Assembly (NCBI GenBank): GCA_038501785.1
Contig: JBAMJR010000031.1
Coordinates: 4,556,001 to 4,620,000 of the forward strand
Reading direction: 5' to 3'
DNA length: 64,000 nt
Origin: Myoxocephalus aenaeus
Lineage: Eukaryota > Chordata > Actinopteri > Perciformes > Cottidae
Shown: piece after piece, positions 11,935-58,119 of the stretch
Layout of the letters: every line of letters begins with the position of its first letter
Position numbering within the stretch: the first letter of the stretch is position 1
Translations under genes and position numbers: made by a program
The notes under the pieces: generated by a model
The model's input: the letters and a program-made list of their open reading frames with translations, nothing else
The model's database searches: none
Told to the model about the DNA's origin: nothing

Positions 11935-14189
11935 ATGTCCAGTATAAGCCAGCACTATGGGTTCCAGTCAGCCAGCATGGTGCAGCCTGCCAATGGCGGT
12001 CATGCCTATCTGTTTGGAAACAATGGCTCAGAGAATGACCTGTCAGAGGAGGATGGGGAGAGCTATGAGCTGCGTCCACGTGGCAGAGAGAGGCTAAAGA
12101 GAAGCACTTCCAGAGAGAGGATGGACGATATTATCTACCTGACCAGAGATATCCAGGAGGGTGACACCCTGAACAGCATTGCCCTGCAGTACCATTGCTC
12201 AGTACGTTTGTGTGTCTTTCTTTCTTAATCTTCTTGAAGAGTACCCACTAAACTCCCCTTCATTTTTTTAGGTTGAAGTAGACTTTCTTCTTCTTCTTTT
12301 TTTGCAGAACAGATGCACAAACATTTGTTGGCCCTTTACACTACTAACAATGAATGCCATTACTTGTATATTAATTAACTTACTGATTAGTCTGGTAACT
12401 AGTGTTGTGCAGGTCTGTTATAATTCTAGAGTACCAAATGATGTCTTCAAATAAGATAAGATAATCCTTTATTAGTCCCGCAGTGGGGAAATTACAGAAT
12501 TCACTACTAAATTACACAAACAGTATTACAGTGTATTGTAATTGATGTACAATAAGAGACAGAGCATCATGAATATCTAGATCTGGGACTGAACATTGAG
12601 ATATGTCTTCTTTGTACCATTGTTACTGTATTTCATGATTTAACAAAAAAGTTCTTAATAATTAAATTAATCTCATTTTAAATTTTCTATTTTGCCCACA
12701 GTCTCAAAATGAGTTCACATTTTCTCAATTACAAACTAAAACTCAGAAATCTCATGTTTCCATTCATATTCCTCCATACCATCCCAGGTCTTTATAAGCC
12801 TGAACTACCCGGTTGTAACAACAAAAGAGACGGACATGTTAAGGGTCACAAAGTGTTGGCTAGAATTAATATTTTTATAGTAACAATGTCTCAAGGGACA
12901 ATGTAGTGATGAACCCACAGAGATGTATCACCTGAATCTGCGGCTACCCTCAACTTCACGGCGCGTTTCTGCTCATTGTTAAGCTTATAGACCCGCCACT
13001 TTGCTGTTTTGGTTCAGTCTTGCAGCTCTCATTGCGATGTTTTTGGCCTCAGCAAGCAGCTGTTTTTACCAAAATTGCTCTAAAAACCCATTGTACGCTG
13101 CCCGCTCTTACCAGCATACGCAGCTAGCTCAAATTGGGTTTGTTTCAGTTGCTCTTAGTGACAAAAATATATAATTTACTCATTTTCCAATAACAATAAT
13201 TACATTTATGACCTATAACCAAAACACTCCTTGGAGGTTATTTGATTGGGATTTGATTTTCTAATGAAGACTGTCAGAACATACCATAATCATATGCACA
13301 ATATTTACTTGTGTATTAATTCAGCTAGCTTTACATTTATCCAATATTTTCTTGTATTTAATCATTTGTAGTATTTCCTGCATTCTCTAATTGACTCCAG
13401 AATATTCAGACCACACTCAATGTAAGATAGTAGTTTGGCAGTAAGCTTCATCGTAAATTCATCTTTCTCCTGTGTGTTTGTTAGGTGACTGATATAAAGC
13501 GTGCCAACAATCTCTTGACAGAGCAGGACTTCTTCGCCCTGCGGTCAGTCAAGATTCCTGTGAGGCGCTTTAGTGTCCTCACTGAGACTCACAGCACTGG
13601 ACCTCTCAAATCTGCCTCTCCCTCAGCTGCCAAGCGCCTCAACCAGATCTCACCTATTACCTCCCTTCCCTTTGAGTCCTCCACGGACTCTTCCTCTTCC
13701 GCCGACAGTGTGGAAGGATTTCTCATGGAGAAGGACAAGGACATTGAGCGGCTGGTGAAATCTACAGGTCCGTCTCGGAGCAGTCTGAATGAGGTTGTGT
13801 CCTCTTTAACGCTACAGCAGCCGCTACTCGGAGAAGTGGAGTATAAACCGGTACAAAGAAAGGACCCTTATTATGGGGCAGACTGGGGCATGAGATGGTG
13901 GACGGCTGTGGCCATTATGCTGGTTGTTGGAATTGTCACACCTGTGTTTTATCTGCTGTACTATGAGGTTCTCGTGAAAGCTGACGTCAGCCATCATGGC
14001 ATTCCTACACAAGCTCATGGCAACAGACCTCATGAACCTATCCAAGGTAATAATTTAGACCTCCCTGTTGAAGACAAGGCAGGGGCTGGACACAATGATG
14101 ATAATGATAATAATAAGGTTAATGGGGATCCACAGGGACACGTGGACAAAGCAAGTGACAGTCAACACGGAGGGCATGAGAAAACATAA
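11935..14189 (+). CDS. lysmd3: LysM and putative peptidoglycan-binding domain-containing protein 3
   Basis: Coding exons are 11935-12201 and 13485-14189 (donor gtacgt, acceptor ttgttag), giving 323 aa. The order is: a variable acidic N-terminus; the conserved stretch RSTSRERMDDII; a LysM domain at about residues 64-112 (DIQEGDTLNSIALQY, then ADI-like TDIKRANNL and FFALRSVKIPV) split by the intron; a serine-rich linker; the conserved QRKDPYYGADWG; one membrane segment at about 227-249 (starting WWTAVAIMLVVG); and a hydrophilic, His/Asn/Asp-rich tail. Mammalian LYSMD3 has the same architecture and similar length (306 aa, from memory), including the invariant juxtamembrane motif. The family is single-pass, reported in Golgi and surface membranes, and LYSMD3 has been reported to bind fungal/chitin glycans; the function in fish is inferred. 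The transmembrane segment and DPYYGADWG motif separate it from LYSMD1 and LYSMD2; LYSMD4 is the main alternative, but the neighbouring genes favour LYSMD3. Confidence 0.95.
12202..13484 (+). other. lysmd3 intron between the coding exons
   Basis: The intron splits the LysM domain after YHCS. It carries one dispersed-repeat fragment (about 12450-12610) and otherwise AT-rich unique DNA with no further exon apparent. Confidence 0.8.
12450..12610. mobile_element. Dispersed teleost repeat fragment
   Basis: The phrase cctttattagtcccgcagtg followed by gggaaattac is a wording seen repeatedly in fish genomes as part of an interspersed repeat. Family and true ends are uncertain; the right edge is approximate. 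Confidence 0.45.
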
Positions 14190-15128
14190 AGGGATTATAA
14201 CTTTACAGACATTTGTTGCTAATTCAGACCTATTAAAACTAGGTGAATGTTCCCATTGTTAAGTAGTTTTTTACACTTGATACATCAATGCAATCTGTGA
14301 CAAGGACAGTCACTTTGTAGTGGGGGCATTCATTTTTATATGGTTGAGAAGCTAGGAATAAGGGTGTGTCCACTGTCATTCCTTGTCTGTCCATTAACAG
14401 TTACATGCTTTTCAACAAGGAATAACAATGGGCTAAAAACATTTAGCTTTGCTGAACATTTTCGAATAGACTGATACATTTCAGTTATCATCGGTGTAGC
14501 CAATAGACTTGAGGTAATGTTTTAGTTATCTATGATGCTTCAGTCTCAGCAAGCTACACACAAACTATATCCAGGGAGACGGACAACAAAGCGCTAACCT
14601 TCTGTTTATTTAGCAATGGCAGTAGATCATAATTCTGTGGATTTGGCTTTTATGCAGTTTTCATTCCGTTTCACTGCAAATGAGTTTGTTTTGCCATTTT
14701 GGAAATTGTGGATTTTGCTATTTCCTGGGAAAGTGTGATTGCTGCCATTGAGTTTAATATAGAATTAATTTATTTCAACACTATTAAGATACTTACACCA
14801 TCAGTATTAAGAGGTACCAGTTGAATTGTTTCTAAATATCCATAAAGGTGCTTGAATATTTCTTACCTTTAGCTTGCCTCGAGAGAACTCCTTTTTTTCT
14901 CTTTCAAAGCATGGTGAGGAAATTGGGAAATGCACATTATTCCCACAACAACTCTTTTGTAATTATGTGAGATTTTAGACTTGGTTATATACCTCTTTTA
15001 TTGTATTCACTTGATACTTTATGAAAAAGCATTACATGTTTTGACAGTATGTGCCTTTCAACCAGTGGAAATGTGCCACAGGCTGTAAAATAAATAAATC
15101 TATTTTGAATAAATTATTGCCATTGTGC
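14190..15128 (+). other. lysmd3: lysmd3 3' untranslated region
   Basis: AT-rich unique sequence follows the TAA stop. Overlapping AATAAA signals occur at 15089-15094, 15093-15098 and 15108-15113, so the transcript probably ends near 15115-15130. This lies within about 200 bases of the polr3g stop codon on the other strand. Confidence 0.6.
14997..15002 (-). terminator. polr3g: Candidate polr3g polyadenylation signal
   Basis: This is the first AATAAA (minus strand) that I see downstream of the polr3g stop at 15329-15331. Its use would make the polr3g and lysmd3 3' UTRs overlap in antisense. Confidence 0.4.
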
Positions 15129-15328
15129 ACAGTTTGGCATTTCTTATTTACACACGTCTTTAAAAAGGCAAGCCTGCCCCTCAAGACCACATTCACAATA
15201 AAACAAAACAAAACTCTCACTCTGCTAAACATTATTTGCAATGCAACATATATACAATATTTAACCAATAGAGGCAATCACATAATGATTGTTCACTTCA
15301 ACGGTGAGTTTGCATGGTCGGTGCTTTC

Positions 15329-18015
15329 TCAGTATGTTCCTTCACCATCCACATTGTCATCACTGATTGCACCAAACTCTTCACCATTGTCAAAATAGCT
15401 GTCAATGTAGTCGTTTTCCTACAGAGAAACCAAAGAAGCATGAAGTCAAAAAATGAACCAACACTTCTTACATATTGACCACATTAGATTTGTGTTAAAC
15501 AAATTTGCCAATAACGATTTCAGGTCGTGATTTGTAATCTAACCTCTTCAACATCCTCTTCTTCGTACGCTTCCTCTTCAATTTCTTCCTCCTCATTCCC
15601 GGGTTTCTTTTCGGTTTCATCATCAGATTTTTCAGGGTTTCCTTCATCTTTCTTAACCAGGTTCTGAAATAGTCAATTATCTTTAATAAAACGTTTGCTA
15701 GCTCAGAAGGACATCTAGTTATTGTTAAGTACATATACACATCTTGATAAATCACCAAGAGAAAATTAATAGTACATGTAATGCTCAGTAGCTTAAAACA
15801 GAAACAAGTGAAGAAAAGCTTACGTCTAATTTAACCAGCATTTCCTCTGCATCTTTGCGTGATATCTTCACAGTTTTCTTCTTTGTGTCTGTTGGATTTA
15901 GGCATTTGGTCTTTATTCTTAAAGGAATCAAATAGAATGGCATTACATACATCATGGCTTTTATATACCTGGTTTAGCACATGTTTTTTTCTTTTGGGGC
16001 TTCAATTCTTTTGGAAGGAGGTTCCAGTCTAAAATATGAAGAATAGTATTTCCATTAGTTTCCTTTTATTTTCTAAATTAGCTGTAATCAAATGGCAGTA
16101 TGTCATGCAAGTACCTGGACTCCAATCCTCATCTTCTAGGAGCTTTTGTTTCAGGTATCTCTCAGTGTATCTCTCCACTTCTGTTTCATATAAACAAGAG
16201 AAAGTTCTGCTTCGGTATAATGATATACACGTTATTTTGAAAGTAGAAGGCACCTAAATGATGCATTTAACAACATTTAGGACAAGACGTACTGAAAACT
16301 GAATCTAATACTCGTTATAGATATACTGTATATTTAGCTCATTGCTGAATAAGGGAACTCTGAAAGACAATAAGGCCACATACATATTAAAACTGCTAGA
16401 TGAGGCAGCAGCTGTAACTCAATATTCTGCAATAAACACACCTCTCTCCTTTTCCCAGATATGACCCTAATGAAATGTCTCGGTTCCTAAGTGCTGCATT
16501 ATCTTCCCTCACAGTAGCCAATTGTCTTGTCATAGCATCAGATGATCAAGTTTCTAAGGCACTACTCTCCTCCTCACCTGCTTTATTGGACTGAGGCTTA
16601 ATGTTGTGTGGTAGCCGTTGCATTGTTCCCCTCATCTCCTGTTTTAAGGCCAGCATGTAGTCCACATCCTCGCCAGCTTTCAGCGGCACCGGCTTGAAGT
16701 CTGTGTTCTGGAGGAGGATTGATAGTGAAAGGCGATAATACCAATGTATGACAGTTATGTTACTTTTTCACAGGTAATTTATCCTCCTACATGGACAGAT
16801 GTGAACAATCTGTATATTTACAGGTTTAGTGTCACCACCTTTTTCTATCTTTTAGTGATAACTGATATTAGTGCAATTACAGAAAAAGTATGTTCAGTAT
16901 AATAGTACCAAATGGATCCTATAATTACAGTGAAAAATATATGAGAAATATTAAAAAGCAACCCAAGTACTGAAGTGCTCTGCTTAAAAATCAACGGATC
17001 GTGTTATTACAATTTATTATATTTTTACTACACAAGCACTCCACATTTTCTGTGACAAAAAAAAAGTTCCTTCAGCCTAACCTGGGCATACGACATACGA
17101 AGCAAGGGCTACGAATATGCCAAACTGACCCCCGGGGGTCTCAAAAGCTTCCGGTTTGTGGTAAATTGTTTGGGAATGGTTGGTCTCTGGGTCCATGGGC
17201 AGATTATAAAACAATGGGGCCCCAGGCAATGACAGATAATATTGCAAACAGTACTCAGCCACTCTAAAGTCCTATACATAGATATATCGGGATAAACGCT
17301 CACCTAAAATGTATCATGGTTTCTTTCTTGTGACATCTTCAAAGTGAATGTTTAGCCTATTCCTTCAGTTTAGCAGAAGGACTTTTGGGGCTCCGTTATG
17401 GAAATGAATGACTAAACCCTTTGACTATGTGTCAAGAAATGCAAAGTTAATACCAGCGACTTTAGCTAAGGTTCTGCTTTGGGGCATGAGCCCTTTCACC
17501 CCTAGGCCTGGACCCAGTAGGCCCGTGGTATTCCACTGAGGCCTGGGCCTGTGTGCAAAATACAATAAAGCTGTCATATACCTAGTGAGCTGGGTGGTAT
17601 ATCCTTGAAGGGCACTTAAATGCAAGAGGATATTAGCACAATGCACAGAAAGTATGAGGAAGATGAGTCAATTGGTGCACAAAAGTTTCACAAACCCTCT
17701 ATTTGTTGCATCATGCAGAAAAAAAACCAAACATCTATGAGCAACTTAGTAAGCTTGTCTATGTTACCTTGACAGTTACACATTATTTCACATTTCATGC
17801 AAATACAAAATACAACATAGTTTTTTATCATAGCTTATACTTTGGTTTCAACACAATGGGTAATGGATTGTTGTCTTTTTTTTGTCTATTTTTGAAATGC
17901 CATTCACACATCTTACGGTAAATTGCACCATCCCTTAAATGTTGTGCTATAAAACGCTTTCCGGGCTTAGAAGTAAATTGAACACACAGCAATGTGATCA
18001 TCCTGGTAACTCTGA

Positions 18016-18096
<81 letters not shown>

Positions 18097-18216
18097 GGTA
18101 CTTACTGGAAACAGCGGGTTGGGCCCCACCCTGGCTTCTGGCATGCTGCCCCTGCCGATGCCCAGAGCCTCGACGTTGAAGGTAAAGGCACCTATTCCAC
18201 GACCCTTGCCTGCCAT
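15329..18216 (-). CDS. polr3g: DNA-directed RNA polymerase III subunit RPC7 (G)
   Basis: Seven coding exons on the minus strand: 18216-18106, 16707-16578, 16180-16115, 16028-15969, 15888-15824, 15663-15544 and 15418-15329. All junctions are AG/GT and phases match, giving 213 aa (human about 223). The start MAGKGRGIGAFTFNVEALGIG matches the family N-terminus. Next come the conserved core (FKPVPLKAG, YMLALKQEMRGTMQRLP, RYTERYLKQK, DWNLLPKEL), a Lys-rich segment (residues about 115-135) and a very acidic C-terminal third (145-213) with a Glu run and the ending DNVDGEGTY. RPC7 belongs to the RPC3/RPC6/RPC7 subcomplex that helps Pol III open promoters of tRNA and other small RNA genes in the nucleus. 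The paralogue POLR3GL is the alternative; adjacency to lysmd3 and mblac2 favours POLR3G. The donor of exon 6 (GAG|GTTAGA) is off consensus. Confidence 0.95.
16708..18105 (-). other. polr3g intron 1
   Basis: A 1.4 kb intron holding the long CA repeat next to its 5' splice site and otherwise unique DNA; no other exon is evident. A moderately GC-rich patch (17100-17290 and 17450-17600) could be an old dispersed repeat, but I cannot name it. Confidence 0.7.
18017..18095. repeat. (TG)n microsatellite abutting polr3g exon 1 donor
   Basis: About 39 TG units (CA on the transcribed strand). The tract begins about ten bases inside intron 1, after CCA|GTAAGTACCGA. CA repeats just downstream of a donor are known binding sites for hnRNP L and can modulate splicing; an effect here is inferred. 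Confidence 0.95.
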
Positions 18217-18912
18217 GGCTGCAAGCCTCCTCTGTACCTGCAGCACATAGTCCACTCACTATCAAACACGTGTCGACACAAGGCACGACAGCTTCCACCG
18301 CCTGTAGCATGACTTTGCCTACTATGAACCGTTGATCAACTTTGACACACCACATGCTCATTAACACTTATAATAACTTGTTATACTCACTATGTGACTG
18401 TTAGTAAATTAGTCCTAACGTGGAGACGTATGTCAGGGCTGTTTACTGGCATTTAGCTTTTTAGCCTTTACTAAGTCTCCATGGTTTTACTTTTCGATCT
18501 TACTTGTCATAAACATTCAGCTACTCAGTTTTATCTGTTGTTCGGCACATGAACGAATTCATGAAGTCAAAATCTGCAGCTGAATCTAATGAAGCTTTGA
18601 ACGGCTTTACAAGGAGAGCGCGTGGATACCAAGGCACACATGCTACTCTCAGCAGCGTAAAGTGACTTCCCTTGCCCCGCCTCCACCTGACGTATAAATG
18701 GGCGTGGTTTATTTACAGCCAATAGAGTAGCGCGCGTTATATTGTCGTCAGTCATCTGATCTTCCAATAAGCACGCTCTCCTCCTACAAGGGTGTGTCGG
18801 CAGTCACGGTCACAAAAACATATCACCTCTAGCTAGTTACACATCTCCGCCGCAAAATCACCTGCCATCACAATACCCGCAGCAGGTTACCTCGACAAGT
18901 GCATGAACTGGG
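18217..18912. promoter_or_regulatory. Bidirectional promoter region polr3g / mblac2
   Basis: The two divergent start codons are 696 bases apart. The interval contains CCAAT boxes at 18719-18723 and 18764-18768, a TATA-like TATAAAT at 18693-18699 followed at once by a GC-box-like gggcgtgg (18700-18707), and a ccccgcctcc box at 18676-18685. Untranslated exons of both genes must lie here. For polr3g a possible acceptor, tgctgcag, lies about 25 bases before its ATG, suggesting a separate 5' UTR exon. The human pair is also divergent. Confidence 0.7.
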
Positions 18913-19064
18913 ATGTCTGCAGCCGACTGGTACGCTCACAAATCGCTCGGAGAAGGACTCTTCTGGATCCAGGAGCGATTTTACCAGTCAGAGAACCGGG
19001 CCAACATCTGGCTGCTCCGCGGCTCACACCAGGACGTGGTGATAGACACTGGTCTGGGTTTGAG
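18903..19064 (+). other. Upstream open reading frame overlapping the mblac2 start
   Basis: An ATG at 18903 is in a +2 frame relative to the mblac2 ATG and stays open for about 53 codons before a TGA near 19062. Both ATGs lie in the same 5' region, so scanning ribosomes meet this one first unless transcription starts between them. Whether it is in the mature mRNA depends on the transcription start. Confidence 0.4.
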
Positions 19065-21347
19065 GAGCTTACCTGACTACATCGACGGCCAGGGGTTGCT
19101 CGGCAAAGATCCGCAGAAGAAAAACCCGCTGCTGGCCATCGCCACCCACGCCCACTTCGACCACTCGGGTGGTCTTCATCAATTCCAACAGGTGGGCGTC
19201 CACAGCGCCGAGGTCGATGCCTTGGCCAACGGAGACAACTTCGAGACGGCCACCTGGCTCAGCGACAGGGAGATAGTCGAGGCTCCCAGTCCGGGATGGA
19301 GGGCAAGGAACTACAAAGTCAAGGCTGTGCAGCCCACACACATCCTGCAGGAAGGTAGGTAGGAGATGCAGCCTTTGCATATCTGATTTATTGAAGAGGA
19401 GTGGATATACGATCAAACGCCAGGTCATACGGTCTAAACGTATTTGCTTAGGGGTAAACATCATGGTCGATACCATTAGAACATATTTAATGGGTGCGCC
19501 CGACTCAGTATTTTGCACAGTATACAGTATGCACCCGGCAGGAGGATTTACCCGCACAATGAATTTGGCATAAGACCAAAAATGACGTGCTAGATGAATG
19601 CAGACACACATTCCTATACATTATAGAGGCATCTAACATATGTAGTGGAGCGGTACAATATGAGGTCTTGAGTGGTGCTAACAACATTCTTAATGGATGG
19701 TGCTCAACGTTTATGTCACAAAGGATGTTGTATTTCTTAGGCAGGAGTTCAATATGAGGTCAGATGTATTACTTGTACAGGAGTAAATGTCTTATTACAT
19801 AGCATTGGTCGGGCTCATTTGTCAACTTTTTTCTTAGCAAACTGTGTTGATAATGTGAGACAATATGTGACAAGAAGACGTGTTTTGTTTGCAGCTGTTT
19901 GCATATTCTCTATTCGTTTTTTGCAGCACAGCTCTATTTTAAGCCAGTGTGCTGATGACACTGTTAAATCCAAGAAATAGATAGAAGAAAATGCAGCTAT
20001 GCCGCAGTTTATGGAAGGCTTCCCATAGTGTATTAATAAGCTCACAGCATTGATTTAACCATCACCCACAGTACTATTCACAGATACACACCAAATCAAT
20101 TCACTAATACAATAAACTCGTAGTCTTTTTGGGATTAGCAGCTTTGTTTTTGTTGGAGTTTGGACCAAAACCTTGTCTGTCTTTATTCTTTTTAGTGTGT
20201 AAATACTGCAGCCAGCATTATCCAATGCACTGACTTGTTTTGCTGTGTCCGAGCCACTCCTGCGGTGCTGTGATTCAGTTTGATCCTTCTGTCACAATGT
20301 ACCACTCATATTTGTTCTGGACCAAATCAATGATTTACTGAATGTCTTTGACTCTACACATCAGTAATATGACATGAAAGAAACACAAATATTATCCAGC
20401 CAAATTATGAGGAACATACACATTTAGTTTGGATGTAAGATTTGTAGTTGAATGCATATAGGCCTTGAAGTTACAAGTTATGTTGTGTGTTTATATGCGT
20501 GATGATTTTGAAAACCCAATACCATCTCTCTAGGGGATGTCATCAACCTCGGTGACAGACAGCTGACGGTGCTCCACATGCCTGGCCACTCTCGGGGCAG
20601 CATCTGCCTCCACGACCGTGACAATAAGTTGCTCTTCAGTGGAGATGTAGTGTACGACGGTGCCATGATTGACTGGCTGCCCTACAGCCGCGTCAGTGAC
20701 TACATCAGCAGTTGTGAGCGCCTGGTGGGGCTTGTGGACAGCGAACAGGTACCACTGAAACACACCTGAGGGTAGCTAACCATTTCAGCTCATAGTACCA
20801 ATATTTTGGGTCAGATTAATTGAGTTTTGATGCACAGGGTATCCAATCCCATTGTCTATAAAATATTAGGTTTATAATGAAAATATCATAGTCCTGTTAT
20901 ATTTTTGATAGTTGTTCATTGTGTATACATTTTAGGTGACTAATTCTGAGACAGTTAAACAAGATAATTAGTAATAGCCACGTCAATCAAAAGAATATAC
21001 CATAATTTGTTTTATAATCATCCTTAAAGCAGAGCTATGTGCCATGTAACTATGGATACATATTGGTACCCAGAGAATTGATGCTTCGGTGTCCTACAAC
21101 TGAGGATTTAGGAATTCATGTATCATGTCCTGTACATAACAAGTGTTACAAAATGTATAAATTCATTAAACAGGTGGACCAAGTTCTCCCAGGACACTAC
21201 AACACCTTTGGTGCGAAGCAGCTTCACCGGATTGCATCCACATATATCAGCAGAGCTGGGACGTGCCCAGCAAAGTTCTCCACATTTGCCTGGGGTACTC
21301 TGGCTAGTGTGGCGCTGCGGGCATTCAACCCGCGGAGTGCCTGCTAA
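18913..21347 (+). CDS. mblac2: Metallo-beta-lactamase domain-containing protein 2 (acyl-CoA thioesterase)
   Basis: Three coding exons (18913-19354, 20534-20748, 21174-21347) join in frame to 276 aa (human 279, from memory). The start MSAADWYAHKSLGEGLFWIQ and the end of the protein align with vertebrate MBLAC2. Zinc-ligand motifs of the metallo-beta-lactamase fold are intact: H-x-H-x-D-H in THAHFDHSGG (H79, H81, D83, H84), then MPGH (H166), FSGD (D185) and LPGH (H227). Conserved segments include WLSDREIV, SPGWRAR and GDRQLTVLHMPGHSRGS. Mammalian MBLAC2 is reported to hydrolyse long-chain acyl-CoAs such as palmitoyl-CoA and is an off-target of hydroxamate HDAC inhibitors. An out-of-frame ATG ten bases upstream (18903) opens a short frame overlapping the start, which may dampen translation. 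Confidence 0.96.
19355..20533 (+). other. mblac2 intron 1
   Basis: A 1.18 kb phase-1 intron of unique AT-rich DNA with no repeat or extra exon recognised. Confidence 0.8.
20749..21173 (+). other. mblac2 intron 2
   Basis: A 425-base phase-0 intron ending attaaacag; nothing else seen in it. Confidence 0.85.
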
Positions 21348-21860
21348 TGTGAGAGGATCATGGAGCTGAAGGAAGCACAAGTGAACAAAGAAAGGTGTTT
21401 AAATATGGAGGGGACACACCCCTCATTTATCTGTAACTTGATGTAACATTGTTCATTTACTTATGCAATCCAACAGACATTATAGAATTGCCAAACTTTC
21501 TGGAAAATGCCACAATTGGGTGACATAAGTCAATAATCAGCATCATATGAAGCATATAATATAAAGTATTTATAGTGTTATTCTGTTCTATACTATTTCA
21601 AATGTATTTGTTAGGTTGAATATGATTATGTATGATTTTTATACTTTAAGCAGTTGTGCAATTATAATAGCACAACGATGATACAACTCTGCACTGCAAA
21701 CAGCAAGCAAAGTCAGCATGGCCATAGTATTTCTCTATGCATTTTACAATGCTCAGTGTCGACTACCTCCCATGTTTGTAACAGTGCTTTGTACTATTGA
21801 CAAATCTAAGGCTTTGGGACCGAAACGTTGACAATAAAGCCTCTGTTCTACCTGCATTTC
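21348..21860 (+). other. mblac2: mblac2 3' untranslated region
   Basis: The first clear AATAAA after the stop is at 21833-21838, preceded by gggaccgaaacgttgac, a phrase that also recurs in fish repeats. A second AATAAA at 22156-22161 could give a longer form. Confidence 0.5.
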
Positions 21861-22239
21861 CTCATGCATCGACTAAGACAGACAACTGCACAGTTGTTCA
21901 CGCAAGATGGATTCTCCTGGGATTTAGTTGCTGGAGGGAGAGAGAGGAACAGAATTGGATATAATACGATCCATCATATGCTCAGAGTGCAGAGCACTTA
22001 CTGCAGGAAAGACTGTACGTGGGGAAAAACGAAGAAAGTTTCCCTCAGCCTACACAGTAAATACTGCATGTTTGAACTGTTAAAACTCTTATATGCTGTG
22101 CTACAGTTTCAATTTAAGTAAGAGATGTATTCAATCATAATTTAAGATGCACAGTTAATAAAACTTCAAATATTACCATCTTATTTCATGTAGACAAGAA
22201 CATTGTGGAAGAAAGAGTCATTTGTGTATTGATAAAACA

Positions 22240-23918
22240 TTTATTATAATTAATGTTATATTATTTAAACATGAGATTTTCACATTTCTCATTTTATGTT
22301 TGCCTTCGAACGGCAGTGTACATGCAGAACACAAAGCCTGCTAACATGAGAAACTTGCAAGGTTATAACATTCAATGTTATTTATATGTAACCGTTACAG
22401 ATCTGCACATCATCTGTTAACATTACAATATTCAGGTTTCAATATAGCTGCATTTATAACAAAATCAATAATGTAACAGAAGACAAAAGGAGGTTTATTT
22501 GTTAAAAACAAATTTACAGTCACAAATGTTTTTAAAACTATTTGACAGTTTTCAATCTTAGTCAAATTGCCCAAGTTCTCCGCCCCGAGAAGGAAACTGT
22601 TACTAAAGTAAAATCAACAGTAAACAATACAAACAGTAGAAGAGGTTACTGCCCTGACAGACACAGACTCACCTATAAGATTTGAGTTAGATGATTGTTT
22701 TCTTGTGACAAAAATTAACTGCTGTTAAGAGTTGTCTAAATGGCATTAACTTGCATAACTAAATAAATACATGGCAGTGCACATACACCATTTTATTCTT
22801 GTTCTTGCTCAAAAATCAGGAACTGGGAATCTTAAGTGAATCCCACAATACTGCAGTTTAGCAGAATTATAGGAATTACTTTTGAAAAATACTTTAATTA
22901 AATTAATTTCAGCTTATTCAAGGGTTTGTTATGTGTATGTAGAATATATGACCTACTTCTGGCGACGTCATTAGTGTGTAGATAAGTGTGAAAGTTAAGA
23001 CCATGGGGACAGACTTTTATCCAGAAGAGATCACAGTAATAACCAGTACAGTATGTATGAGCGCTTGCATAAAGTTAAGCTTTCACCATTCATTGTTGAA
23101 ATGATCTCAAGTAGTTCAACATTTTAACTTTAAGTCATGTGCAAAAACAAACAAAATGGTGCATAGTAATTTTAGGAGAACCACGAAGATTATCTGTTGT
23201 ATGAATAATTCGATGCATACACTGAAGTAGACACAGTAGTCAGTACAGACTTTAACGGTGACCTGCACACTTAACAGTTCCTAAGATTTTAAAACTCCTG
23301 GCTGATTATACCTTATGTTCATCTTTCCACATGCTCACTGGCTTTCATAGCGTAACCACTGCAAACCTTTATCTATAAAATACAGATAGGAAACATCCAG
23401 TCAACATACTGCTAGTGCATTAATAAACATGATTTTGAAACATTGTTTAAGCAGCCAGGATGGCTAATAAGGTCAAAACAAAACAAGTTTCAGAATTAGA
23501 GTCCAAGGACAGACAGTAGGCCCAGTGTAACCTGTTTATTAGAGCAAGTCCTTCGCTCTTAGCATCACTTTCTCCCAAGCAGTATGACCATAATAATTTC
23601 TCAAAGCAAGCAGAGTACCTCCCAATTAGTATTGGACCATCTTCAAAATTGTGGCAACCCAGCAAAGTGCAGTCGCCTGCAGTGATTGTCACCTGTCCTT
23701 TGTGTTAGAAGACATTCCAGTTTGCCCCAGGAGGGTCTTTCATGATCCATCCTCCACCAGGAGGCAGTAGAGGCAGCTTATCCTCCTCAGGGCTGTGCAT
23801 GTGGCCTAGCTGACTGCCTTAAGTTGGTTCACATATATATTAAGCCAGGTAAACCATGGTTTAAACTTTTAACTGTTGCCTTTAGGCCAGTGTAAAATGT
23901 CTGTCAGGCGGGACAGGT
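22240..23918 (-). other. rtkn: rtkn 3' untranslated region
   Basis: About 1.7 kb without coding potential lies between the rtkn stop (23919-23921) and a minus-strand AATAAA at 22240-22245. Intermediate signals exist (for example 22793-22798), so alternative ends are possible. The end would be only about 80-400 bases from the mblac2 3' end. Confidence 0.5.
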
Positions 23919-58095
<34,177 letters not shown>

Positions 58096-58119
58096 GTTTG
58101 CGAATTTATCAACTGGCAT

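Noticed and set aside
15495..15758. Minus-strand frame rich in Lys/Arg
   Set aside because: It is the wrong-frame shadow of the acidic sixth exon of polr3g (Glu codons read out of frame).
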